From Candidatus Saccharimonadota bacterium (GTDB lineage: Bacteria > Patescibacteriota > Saccharimonadia > Saccharimonadales > UBA7683), in assembly GCA_018061375.1 (NCBI GenBank), contig JAGOUG010000026.1:1-10810 (forward strand): 10,810 nt of DNA. The letters are read 5' to 3'. The position numbers were made by a program, and so were the translations under genes. The notes beneath the pieces were generated by a model. That model did not search any database and had not been told where the DNA came from. It saw only the letters and a list, made by a program, of their open reading frames with translations. Below, piece by piece: positions 1-5,541 of this stretch (positions are counted from its first letter, which is position 1; each line of letters starts with the position of its first letter).

Positions 1-298
1 GTCCCACAACAACACCCAGTGCACCAAGTCCTGCCAGTAAGCCCATTATATTTACTTGAAAAATGAGTAGGAGTATAAATGCGCCTACAAAAATTAAACC
101 AATGGTTAGGAGTGTTCCAACTATCTTAACTAGTGTATCGACTCGCTTATTCTGCGCATCAACCGGTTCATTGCTACTAGACGCAACCGCTTTACGGATA
201 AGTGTTACTAAATACATGCGTATGATGTGTCGTGCTAAAAGTAGCCCAACTAAAAGCAGTCCTACCTGAACTGGTTGAGATGAAAGTATTGAATCCAT
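1..298 (-). CDS. MscS-family mechanosensitive channel, N-terminal part (cut by window edge)
   Basis: This partial gene has its ATG at 298-296 and runs off the left edge, giving about 99 residues. Visible are a short hydrophobic helix (residues about 9-27), a Lys/Arg-containing linker with NKRVDTLVKIV, a second long hydrophobic helix (about 61-83), and the segment NIMGLLAGLGALGVVVG. That Gly/Ala-rich segment is what precedes and forms the pore-lining TM3 helix of MscS-type channels, which open under membrane tension and release solutes during hypo-osmotic shock. The beta domain should lie outside the window. No Shine-Dalgarno sequence is visible. A weak promoter (TTGCAC, 17 nt, TACTGT) would place transcription start at or next to the ATG. 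Family assignment rests on the TM3-like motif only; subfamily is unknown. Confidence 0.78.
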   Translation of the reverse strand, partial: MDSILSSQPVQVGLLLVGLLLARHIIRMYLVTLIRKAVASSSNEPVDAQNKRVDTLVKIVGTLLTIGLIFVGAFILLLIFQVNIMGLLAGLGALGVVVG

Positions 299-305
299 GG
301 TATTA

Positions 306-334
306 ACAGTAGCGTTAAACAGGCCTGCGTGCAA
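306..334 (-). promoter_or_regulatory. Weak promoter candidate for the MscS-like gene
   Basis: On the minus strand TTGCAC (334-329) and TACTGT (311-306) are 17 nt apart, and the -10 ends 7 nt before the ATG at 298. Both hexamers match consensus at only three positions. The -35 lies in the loop of the hairpin at 319-340. Confidence 0.28.
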
Positions 335-340
335 GCCTGT
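319..340 (-). terminator. Hairpin after the 79-aa membrane protein gene
   Basis: ACAGGC (319-324) pairs with GCCTGT (335-340) around a 10-nt loop, 21 nt past the stop of the 79-aa gene. Read on the minus strand the stem is followed by TTTAACG, so the U-tract is short. It may be a weak intrinsic terminator, or simply a structured spacer before the MscS-like gene. Confidence 0.35.
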
Positions 341-360
341 AAAAAACTGTTTTGTGCAAC

Positions 361-600
361 TTACTTGCGCTCTTGTAGAAGCTTAGCAAGATACAGAAGA
401 CCCATTGCTATACCACCAAGCATTGTTGCAAGTACAAGATACGAACTTAGCATTTCAGTAGAACTCGATTCACTGTCCATAACATACACGAGCGCCCAAA
501 GTACGCCACACATAACTGCTGCAGTCATAGTGAAGTACTGAGCAAATTCTCGTATTGGTTCTAATTCTGATTTTTTCGCTTTTGCTTTTGCTTTTGCCAT
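361..600 (-). CDS. Small two-helix membrane protein (79 aa), function unknown
   Basis: I do not recognise the family. The N-terminus is a Lys/Ala repeat (MAKAKAKAKK) followed by an acidic amphipathic stretch and two hydrophobic helices at about residues 24-41 and 52-74, with a Ser/Glu-rich hinge between them and a basic end (LLQERK). This predicts a hairpin-like inner membrane protein with both ends in the cytoplasm by the positive-inside rule. The Lys/Ala stretch is encoded by a GCAAAA hexamer repeat (574-597) that could slip in length. The start is supported by AAAGGA eight nt upstream and by a good promoter at 639-667. It lies on the same strand as the KwaB-like gene (stop at 862) but is transcribed separately, with a plus-strand peptide gene between. 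A KwaA-like role is only a thought: known KwaA is larger and has more helices. Confidence 0.72.
   Translation of the reverse strand: MAKAKAKAKKSELEPIREFAQYFTMTAAVMCGVLWALVYVMDSESSSTEMLSSYLVLATMLGGIAMGLLYLAKLLQERK
574..597 (-). repeat. GCAAAA tandem hexamer inside the 79-aa gene
   Basis: Codons 2-9 read as three GCA-AAA units followed by a GCG-AAA variant, encoding (Ala-Lys)4. Whole-unit changes would keep the frame and only lengthen or shorten the basic N-terminus. Confidence 0.6.
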
Positions 601-638
601 TTTTAATATCCTTTATAGTGGTTATGTTTACACATCAG

Positions 639-667
639 AGTATACCGCCCTGTACTAAAATCAACAA
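639..667 (-). promoter_or_regulatory. Promoter of the 79-aa membrane protein gene
   Basis: The minus strand carries TTGTTG (667-662), a 17-nt spacer and TATACT (644-639). Expected start of transcription is near 632, leaving a leader of about 32 nt that includes the AAAGGA ribosome-binding site. Confidence 0.6.
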
Positions 668-729
668 CATCCTCGTTCGTTTATCTCTGGAAATTAACAT
701 AAACTATCTTTCAGTTTGACAAAGTAATA

Positions 730-738
730 TGGTATGAT
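730..738 (+). promoter_or_regulatory. Extended -10 promoter of the 24-aa peptide gene
   Basis: TGG-TATGAT is a TGn-extended -10 box, and the same block TGGTATGATT recurs before the hydrolase gene at 4878. A perfect TTGACA lies at 716-721 but only 11 nt away, too close to act as the partner; TTTCAG at 709-714 has an 18-nt spacing. The leader would be about 25 nt. Confidence 0.45.
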
Positions 739-769
739 TGATCGTAACGTAATTGAATGGAACTAACAT

Positions 770-844
770 ATGGCAAAGCATAAAAACTGGCATGGAGCTG
801 CACGTAAGCGTGCACTAAAGAAAAAACTCAAAGCAGCAAAGTAA
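770..844 (+). CDS. 24-aa strongly basic peptide
   Basis: ATG at 770, stop TAA at 842-844. The product begins MAKHKNWHGAARKR and ends LKKKLKAAK-like. Ten of 24 residues are Lys or Arg, with two His, one Trp and no acidic residue. Such composition is typical of very small RNA-binding peptides, including short ribosomal accessory proteins (bTHX, the mS38/AURKAIP1 C-terminal motif), but I cannot match it to any of them. An extended -10 promoter lies upstream. The ribosome-binding site is poor (TGGAA at about -10). It is convergent with the KwaB-like gene, the two stops being 17 nt apart. Evidence that it is real: promoter, ATG and a non-random basic composition. It could be a chance ORF. Confidence 0.5.
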   Translation: MAKHKNWHGAARKRALKKKLKAAK

Positions 845-861
845 CTGTACCCACAGTAACG

Positions 862-1890
862 TTACGAATATTGCTTCAGTAAATCGTCGTCAGACGCTGG
901 TTTGAGCGGTTTCTTACCGGTAATTTCATAACGTGCACCCGTTAGGGCTGATTCTACGTAATCTTCATTCAGAAGATTCACGAACAAACTTAAGTCCTTA
1001 CTATCCATGATAATGATCGCTCCGTTGTCATCGATCATCAGTGGAAGATCGAGTTCATCAGCATGGTTTACTAAATCATCTTGCTTGATACCTGTTGGAT
1101 CAACTTTTTGGAGTTTATTTACAATAGATTTTTTTCCCTTAACCATTTCTTCAATGGTGGTTTCTTTACTGACACTGAGCTTAAAGCTCTCAGCTATAAG
1201 CTTCATTTTGACTTCAGCTATCGTGTACTTCTTGGCGTCGTAGCCAAACAAGCTAGATAGCTTCGCAGGGTTGAAGACGTATATGTCTTGATCAAGAACT
1301 AATAATTGATTATCTGCCGGGATACGCAGCGCACCTTCAGCATCAAACTTCACGAAATTCCCCGACTTAAGCATCCAGCCGTCGTTACCCTTCATAATAA
1401 CGCTCTGCGGAAGTGATTTTATTACGTAGAACGGCTTGTCGAGTGAACGGTGGCTACAACGCACGAGTATACCTTTCATTCGCTTAAAATCATGCTCTTC
1501 TTCTACGAAATTTTCAATTTCATGCTCCTGAGTCTTCAGCCAATTCAGCACCATTTTGGCGTTATCTACCTTACCTAGCCGTGTACGTTGCAACACTAGT
1601 TTTTCAGCCTCGGCATCCTCGAAGTTACGCACCTGCATACCTTGCTCGGCACCGTCCATAACAAATTCAAGAATGTTATCTATAAACAACTGCTCCATAC
1701 CACGGCGTAAATCTTTATGAATCTGTGTTTTATAGACGACATAATTTTTATTGAACAGGAAGAGTTCAATACGTAGCTCTTCTTTAATCTGAACGAGATT
1801 ATTAGCCCATAAAAAAATATCTGTTCGCGGTGCGTTATCTTCTGCTGATGGCGCTAAAATATCTTCGGTTGCTACTGTTGGTGTTTCCAT
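862..1890 (-). CDS. DUF4868 / KwaB-like protein (possible Kiwa-type anti-phage component)
   Basis: The 342-aa soluble protein has an acidic N-terminal tail (residues 1-22), a helical first half (about 30-140) and an alpha/beta second half. Two places fit my recollection of the DUF4868 family, which includes KwaB: a strand pair ending DQDIYVFNPAKLSSLFGY (200-217), and near the C-terminus LLNEDYVESALTGARYE (306-322) followed by a Lys-Lys. Family members are around 300 residues. Known KwaB works with the membrane protein KwaA in the Kiwa defence system and acts on phage DNA; many DUF4868 proteins occur alone. No canonical kwaA gene is adjacent: upstream is a 197-nt gap and a divergent gene. A four-codon-longer TTG start at 1902 is possible, but GGAG at 1900-1897, six nt before the ATG, makes 1890 the better start. 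The assignment is by motif memory, without a search. Confidence 0.62.
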   Translation of the reverse strand: METPTVATEDILAPSAEDNAPRTDIFLWANNLVQIKEELRIELFLFNKNYVVYKTQIHKDLRRGMEQLFIDNILEFVMDGAEQGMQVRNFEDAEAEKLVLQRTRLGKVDNAKMVLNWLKTQEHEIENFVEEEHDFKRMKGILVRCSHRSLDKPFYVIKSLPQSVIMKGNDGWMLKSGNFVKFDAEGALRIPADNQLLVLDQDIYVFNPAKLSSLFGYDAKKYTIAEVKMKLIAESFKLSVSKETTIEEMVKGKKSIVNKLQKVDPTGIKQDDLVNHADELDLPLMIDDNGAIIIMDSKDLSLFVNLLNEDYVESALTGARYEITGKKPLKPASDDDLLKQYS

Positions 1891-1896
1891 TTTTAT

Positions 1897-1900
1897 CTCC
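1897..1900 (-). promoter_or_regulatory. Ribosome-binding site deciding the start of the KwaB-like gene
   Basis: GGAG on the minus strand lies six nt before ATG 1890. It would overlap the alternative TTG start (1902-1900), which therefore has no ribosome-binding site of its own. Confidence 0.65.
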
Positions 1901-1949
1901 AAATTAGTGTAGTAAGTATGTATCTAGTTTTCGAGGCACAATGTGATCT

Positions 1950-1955
1950 ATTCTA
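1950..1955 (-). promoter_or_regulatory. -10 candidate for the KwaB-like gene
   Basis: TAGAAT on the minus strand, preceded by GGG. No convincing -35 is seen 16-18 nt further up. The leader would be about 53 nt. The rest of 1903-2047 shows nothing else recognisable. Confidence 0.25.
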
Positions 1956-2047
1956 CCCTAAATATATGCAGTTTTCGTTGTAATATTATCCTCAGAGGCA
2001 TCAACATAATACCGAAGTCACATGCTCAGCGTCATAACACTATATTG

Positions 2048-2056
2048 TGATAAAAT
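2048..2056 (+). promoter_or_regulatory. Extended -10 box before the MARLPIPG ORF
   Basis: TGA-TAAAAT is a TGn-extended -10. It sits about 31 nt before the ATG at 2088, with AGGG in the leader. Confidence 0.4.
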
Positions 2057-2087
2057 AAGCTAAAGCTTTAATAGGGCAGAAAGATTC

Positions 2088-2177
2088 ATGGCAAGATTAC
2101 CAATACCTGGTAACGACGATAATACAGGGGAAATTTTTTACAGATGCATTTTATATAACAACTGTATAGGTGTATAA
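2088..2177 (+). pseudogene. Remnant N-terminus of a MARLPxPG surface/tail-fibre-like protein (29 aa)
   Basis: The ORF starts MARLPIPGNDDNTGEIF and stops after 29 codons. That opening resembles the first 15-20 residues of long repeat-rich or fibre-like proteins in Actinobacteria, their phages and Saccharibacteria, which from memory begin roughly MARLP-PG-D-GTWG-IL and run for hundreds of residues. Here the Trp is missing and homology ends after about residue 17, being replaced by unrelated residues and a stop. Promoter (2048-2056) and an AGGG ribosome-binding element seem intact. The stop overlaps the TATAAT box of the next gene. I read it as a decayed 5' end left by deletion or recombination; a real short leader peptide is the alternative. 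Confidence 0.4.
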
Positions 2178-2178
2178 T
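2173..2178 (+). promoter_or_regulatory. -10 box (TATAAT) of the beta-propeller gene
   Basis: A perfect TATAAT preceded by GGTG, ending 15 nt before ATG 2194, so the transcript leader would be about 9 nt with no Shine-Dalgarno site. No good -35 (TTTATA at 2150-2155 is the best with 17 nt). Confidence 0.5.
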
Positions 2179-2193
2179 GAACGTGTACACTAA

Positions 2194-3411
2194 ATGAACA
2201 AAAAAATGATCAAAAAATTATTAGTAAGCATCGCGCTTATAACAATATTCGCCTCAAACAGCATTACCTGTAATGCAACCGACGCTGTAATTGAATCAAC
2301 TACGGTACTCGGACCTGTTACTAACCCCAGTAGATCACTTTCAAGAGATGGTGGATCTTCAATTAAGCTCGGCTCAAAAATTCTCTGGATGTTCGGCGAT
2401 ACCTTATTTAATCCTGCGAGCGTTGACGGCACTCAGCTTCGTAGTAATACTGCGGCGCTCGCTACCACAACCAGCCCATATTCACTGACCGAGCCACTAG
2501 ATGCTAATAATGCACCGTATCAGTTTATACCGTTTGACAACACCGAGCAGACCTATAACGACAATGCATCAGATAAAGCACGTGACAGATATATACTCTG
2601 GCCAAACCTAGCGTTTAATACAAGCCCCACCGATGGTCTTGTGTTTTATACACGACTCAAATCGACTCCAGATGGACCAAGCGGTTACATATGGAGTGAT
2701 GACAGCCTTGGTGCTGCTGAAATTACCGCAGATTCAACAACTGCCTCAAACAGAACCGACAATATTTTTGCTGATCCAGACCCGATTTACAAACCTATAC
2801 TCCTGAAAGATAATGTTGCCTACTTTACGCACTGCACAATCAACTTTTTAGAGTACGATTGTGCGCTAGCGAAAGTATCAATCGGCTCTATCCTAAACAG
2901 AAACTCATACGAATTTTGGAACGGAACAGCGTGGGTGAGTGATATAAACAGTGCCGCATACAGTTTTCGTAACTTAAACGGTGCTGTTTCATGGAATGAA
3001 TATCTTCAAAAATACGTGAATATCTACAAAATAGGTTTTGGCCACTCACTTCGTATGACAACCGCTGATAGTCTTACGGGTACCTGGAGTAACTACACAG
3101 AAATATATGATAATGTTGACCAAATCAACACCCTTTATGTTCACCCAGAATTATTTACAGAATATGGTAGAAATATGATAATTACGTACACAGACCTCGG
3201 TGGTGGGGGAGTAGAGGCAATTCAAATATCATTTCAGCAGACTGAATCCCCAATTGATAGCACTGAGATACCCGGCGTGCCCAATAGTGGTATATTGCTT
3301 CAGCCGCCAAAGCTTTTACTCTACATTATCGGATTCATCTGTATTATAAGTTCGGTATATTTAATAAGGCGTCACACATCATTTGACCGAAGGCTGAAGA
3401 GTAAAAAGTAG
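2194..3411 (+). CDS. Secreted, C-terminally anchored beta-propeller-like protein (DUF4185/glycosidase-like)
   Basis: The 405-aa protein has a classical signal peptide (basic MNKKMIKK, hydrophobic core about 9-20, likely cut near residue 28), an extracellular domain of about 330 residues, and a C-terminal hydrophobic helix (about 373-391) followed by a very basic tail (RRH...RRLKSKK). The motif WMFGDTLF (65-72), then SNTAA (84-88) and WPN (136-138), resembles the first blades of five-bladed propellers of the DUF4185/GH43-like type, where the Asp lies in the putative carbohydrate site. Cys214 and Cys223 could form a disulfide. VPNSG (362-366) just before the helix may act as a sortase-type signal, though it is not a standard one. 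Role suggested: binding or trimming of surface glycans outside the cell. Substrate and catalysis are not provable here. The stop codon overlaps the next promoter. Confidence 0.68.
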   Translation: MNKKMIKKLLVSIALITIFASNSITCNATDAVIESTTVLGPVTNPSRSLSRDGGSSIKLGSKILWMFGDTLFNPASVDGTQLRSNTAALATTTSPYSLTEPLDANNAPYQFIPFDNTEQTYNDNASDKARDRYILWPNLAFNTSPTDGLVFYTRLKSTPDGPSGYIWSDDSLGAAEITADSTTASNRTDNIFADPDPIYKPILLKDNVAYFTHCTINFLEYDCALAKVSIGSILNRNSYEFWNGTAWVSDINSAAYSFRNLNGAVSWNEYLQKYVNIYKIGFGHSLRMTTADSLTGTWSNYTEIYDNVDQINTLYVHPELFTEYGRNMIITYTDLGGGGVEAIQISFQQTESPIDSTEIPGVPNSGILLQPPKLLLYIIGFICIISSVYLIRRHTSFDRRLKSKK

Positions 3412-3417
3412 TATACT
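3412..3417 (+). promoter_or_regulatory. -10 box (TATACT) before the 95-aa gene
   Basis: TATACT begins immediately after the TAG of the preceding gene and ends 9 nt before ATG 3427, giving a leader of only 2-3 nt. TTGACC at 3383-3388 is 23 nt away, too far to be its -35. Confidence 0.4.
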
Positions 3418-3426
3418 GAAACCGAT

Positions 3427-3714
3427 ATGACAAACCCAGAAGCACCAAGTAGTGAACTCACTCCGATTATGGATGTAGCCACGTCAGACGCCGGCACTAT
3501 AAGCCCTGAAGCAGCTGCCCAGTACGAGCTACAAAGACTGGAAGAAGCCAGAGAGTTTGCCGAAGAACTTACATCGTACCTCCAGCCAGGAATGTCAAAA
3601 GACGCGGTTGCAAGCGCACGAGCAAATATTGAGTCAAAGGTAGTAGGGGCTTTGATGCACGAGTACAAAATTGGTCGATCTCACGGCAACAGTTCTACAC
3701 ACGCCGAACAATAG
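3427..3714 (+). CDS. Small helical protein of unknown function (95 aa)
   Basis: Not recognised. The first 25 residues are Pro/Ser/Thr-rich and probably disordered. Residues about 27-52 form an acidic amphipathic helix rich in Glu and Leu, and about 55-82 a second helix, with a polar His-containing tail. No signal peptide or membrane segment. The pattern fits a small helical hairpin, perhaps dimeric. It follows the propeller gene by 15 nt and could be read from it or from its own near-leaderless promoter. No Shine-Dalgarno site precedes the ATG. Confidence 0.6.
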   Translation: MTNPEAPSSELTPIMDVATSDAGTISPEAAAQYELQRLEEAREFAEELTSYLQPGMSKDAVASARANIESKVVGALMHEYKIGRSHGNSSTHAEQ

Positions 3715-3761
3715 TTAAAAAACTTCTAAACCAAGTCAGTTAATTTAGCTTACTAAGTAAA

Positions 3762-4781
3762 TTATGAGCGGGGATCATCACCCGCTTGCAATAGCGCAAA
3801 CACTGTCGATAAACGGAAGCTGCGCTCTTTGTTGTGAGCCGTTAAATAGCTGTCACTAGCAAAAGTCTCTACACCAGTGAGTCTTCCGATCGCAGCGCAA
3901 ATTAGACGTTGCCGGTCTGTATGCTCACGAGCTAGTTCATGCGGCGGGAAAATATCATTCAGCTCAGCCATGGTAATTAAGCGCTCTACAGGCCTAAAGG
4001 CTCGAGCGATGAATAGTGAAAATACCTCTCCTCTTGTATAGGCAATACCTGGGTATCGGTCGAAGACATGCCCGTGTGGCTTATTAGAAGGTGAGGTTAC
4101 TACGCCTTTAATATTTCGAGCAGATACGTCAAGAGGGTGCTCATCTGCAGTTAAATCCATATAAGCAGCATCGACGACAACGTCATGACCAGCTTCAACA
4201 AAACCCTGCCAAACTTCGTTGCTATGCCAATTTCCATCGACTGCACTTGGGTTAGATACAAACCACACCCTTCCTTCAACTGGGTCGCCCGCCTCTTCAA
4301 GTGAATTCACAGAGTCTACGTCAATACCTAGGCCAATAGCCTCGAGCGCATAGACTGGGTAATCATTTTTGATGACACCCAGCCTGGTCATCTTCTTTTC
4401 GCCGACCAATCCCGCCATCAGCCGACTGATAGCTTCTGTAGAGCCATTCCCGGTTACATATTGTTTTTCAAAATCAGACAGGCCTGGCAATAACGCATTG
4501 TTTCGCTCGGTTATTAGTTCAACTAACGGCACATGCATTTCTTTAAAATCGACTCGACCTCGTTCAGTTGGTACTTCTAGGTCGCGGCAGATGACGTATC
4601 CTCCCTCGAAGAGTCTATCTCGCAACTCAGCCTCGGTAGTAAGTGGGCTAAGAATTGATCGAGGAAATCGCAATTCTTCGAGCGCTTCTGTTACCCTCTG
4701 TGGTTGAAAGCAGAGAAAGTCGGGGTTTAGATCCATAAGATCAACTTGAAATGAGTCACCGGCCTGTTCGGGTATCGACAT
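3762..4781 (-). CDS. PLP-dependent aminotransferase, class I/II (fold type I)
   Basis: The 339-aa enzyme carries the landmarks of fold type I aminotransferases: TGNGSTEAI (110-118) for the PLP phosphate, Tyr141 in DYPVY as a likely ring-stacking residue, NPS...G (177-183) as the NPxNPTG-like loop, VVVDAAY (201-207) with Asp204 for the pyridine nitrogen and Tyr207 for O3', Lys234 in TSPSNKPHGH as Schiff-base lysine, and RSFRLS (320-325) with Arg323 in the place of the carboxylate-binding arginine. Overall size matches HisC-like enzymes, with a short C-terminal domain. The substrate is unknown; no biosynthetic neighbours tell. A longer frame reaches ATG 4874, but the extra 31 residues are Cys/Arg-rich and cover the promoter, whereas GGAG lies 10 nt before 4781. 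ATG 4799 is another option. It is divergent from the hydrolase gene. Confidence 0.82.
   Translation of the reverse strand: MSIPEQAGDSFQVDLMDLNPDFLCFQPQRVTEALEELRFPRSILSPLTTEAELRDRLFEGGYVICRDLEVPTERGRVDFKEMHVPLVELITERNNALLPGLSDFEKQYVTGNGSTEAISRLMAGLVGEKKMTRLGVIKNDYPVYALEAIGLGIDVDSVNSLEEAGDPVEGRVWFVSNPSAVDGNWHSNEVWQGFVEAGHDVVVDAAYMDLTADEHPLDVSARNIKGVVTSPSNKPHGHVFDRYPGIAYTRGEVFSLFIARAFRPVERLITMAELNDIFPPHELAREHTDRQRLICAAIGRLTGVETFASDSYLTAHNKERSFRLSTVFALLQAGDDPRS
3767..3786 (-). terminator. Hairpin overlapping the 3' end of the aminotransferase gene
   Basis: AGCGGG (3767-3772) and CCCGCT (3781-3786) form a perfect 6-bp GC-rich stem with an 8-nt loop inside the last codons. Downstream on the minus strand is CATAATTTACTT, a poor U-tract, so termination may be weak. 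Confidence 0.35.
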
Positions 4782-4791
4782 ATTAATCTTT

Positions 4792-4795
4792 CTCC
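4792..4795 (-). promoter_or_regulatory. Ribosome-binding site for the aminotransferase start at 4781
   Basis: GGAG on the minus strand ends 10 nt before ATG 4781. The spacing is slightly long, but it is the only such site near any candidate start. Confidence 0.45.
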
Positions 4796-4814
4796 GCATC
4801 CTTATATCAAATAC

Positions 4815-4844
4815 AGTATCGCACATACACAAGATACACCGCAA
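4815..4844 (-). promoter_or_regulatory. Promoter of the aminotransferase gene
   Basis: Minus strand: TTGCGG (4844-4839), an 18-nt spacer and a TGC-extended GATACT (4820-4815). Start of transcription is expected near 4808, giving a 27-nt leader that contains the GGAG site. It lies inside the longer reading frame to 4874, supporting the shorter start. Confidence 0.45.
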
Positions 4845-4877
4845 TAATCTACGAAAGCAAATGAACCGTGCCACATC

Positions 4878-4886
4878 TGGTATGAT
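4878..4886 (+). promoter_or_regulatory. Extended -10 directly in front of the hydrolase ATG (leaderless)
   Basis: TGG-TATGAT ends 6 nt before ATG 4893, so transcription should begin at or next to the A of the start codon. No -35 is apparent, as is usual for TGn-extended promoters. Confidence 0.55.
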
Positions 4887-4892
4887 TAATTT

Positions 4893-5498
4893 ATGTCAGA
4901 TCTCGAACGTGTTATTTATATTCAAGGTGTTGGCGCCAAGCCGTTAGTGCAAGAACAATTACCCGAGCTGTGGCTGCCCTATGGTTTATCGGTTGAACAG
5001 CAACCGGTTGAGTGGACGTCCGCTGATTACGATGATAGGGTTGCGGAAATTGGCACTCGGATAATCGAGCTTTCTGCAGTAGGCAACGTATCTATTGTGG
5101 CTGCGAGTGGCGGCGTTAAAACCCAGATGAGTTTGATCGCCCGATACATAGAGCACATTCACCGTGCAGTATCAATCAATGGAAAATTTGAACCTTTTGA
5201 CTTTTCTGATAGTCCTACTCAGGGCACACGAAGACCAAACCTCGTAAGATCTTCTGACGTCATGCAAGAAGACTATAAAAATATCAGCCCCGAAAAACTT
5301 GCAGATATATCTACTAAGCTACTCTGGATACGATCGCGCAGCGACGAAACAATACCACATGATACCGTGCCTTCCGTCGTTAAAGAATATATCCTTCCGA
5401 TAGACGGACATCGGCAGGGTATTGAATATGCACTAACCATCGGCGGTCCAGCAATTGCCGGGTATCTGATGGACGGTACCGTACCAAGTTCTGTATAA
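4893..5498 (+). CDS. Alpha/beta-hydrolase-like protein (201 aa)
   Basis: Features of a small alpha/beta hydrolase are visible: an N-terminal strand ending IQGVGAKP (10-17), where oxyanion-hole residues lie; the strand-turn-helix VSIVAASGGVKTQ (66-78) with Ser72 in an A-x-S-x-G elbow (a variant of GxSxG); the strand LLWIRSRSDETIP (143-155) with Asp151; and a late GH motif with His173 (DGHRQG). Ser72-Asp151-His173 would form the triad. No signal peptide, so it is cytoplasmic. Between 100 and 135 lies a polar cap-like insert. The transcript seems leaderless and there is no Shine-Dalgarno site. The QueC-like gene follows after 43 nt in the same direction. Substrate (ester, amide or lipid) cannot be deduced, and the elbow lacks the first Gly. 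Confidence 0.66.
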   Translation: MSDLERVIYIQGVGAKPLVQEQLPELWLPYGLSVEQQPVEWTSADYDDRVAEIGTRIIELSAVGNVSIVAASGGVKTQMSLIARYIEHIHRAVSINGKFEPFDFSDSPTQGTRRPNLVRSSDVMQEDYKNISPEKLADISTKLLWIRSRSDETIPHDTVPSVVKEYILPIDGHRQGIEYALTIGGPAIAGYLMDGTVPSSV

Positions 5499-5499
5499 T
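5494..5499 (+). promoter_or_regulatory. -10 box overlapping the hydrolase stop codon
   Basis: A perfect TATAAT, preceded by CTG, covers the TAA of the hydrolase gene. No -35 is seen. It would give the QueC-like gene a leader of about 36 nt; read-through from the hydrolase promoter is also possible. Confidence 0.4.
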
Positions 5500-5541
5500 C
5501 ATACCTATAAACAACAGTCGATGGTAAGTAAGTAGGGGATA

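Noticed and set aside
716..738. Classical promoter made of TTGACA (716-721) and TATGAT (733-738).
   Set aside because: The spacer is only 11 nt; the -10 is better explained as an extended -10 without this -35.
1007..1243. Plus-strand open frame opposite the KwaB-like gene.
   Set aside because: It is an antisense shadow of the real gene, with no promoter or ribosome-binding site; the same holds for the opposite-strand frames at 329-541, 2190-2432, 4369-4707, 6476-6763, 7217-7552 and 7598-7990.
1891..1902. TTG start at 1902 extending the KwaB-like protein by four residues.
   Set aside because: The GGAG ribosome-binding site (1900-1897) overlaps that TTG and is well spaced from ATG 1890.
3744..3765. 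AT-rich inverted repeat AATTTA...TAAATT after the 95-aa gene.
   Set aside because: Six A/T pairs only; expected by chance in such AT-rich spacer.
4782..4874. 31-residue N-terminal extension of the aminotransferase.
   Set aside because: It is Cys/Arg-rich, unlike any aminotransferase N-terminus, and covers a good promoter (4815-4844); ATG 4781 has GGAG upstream.
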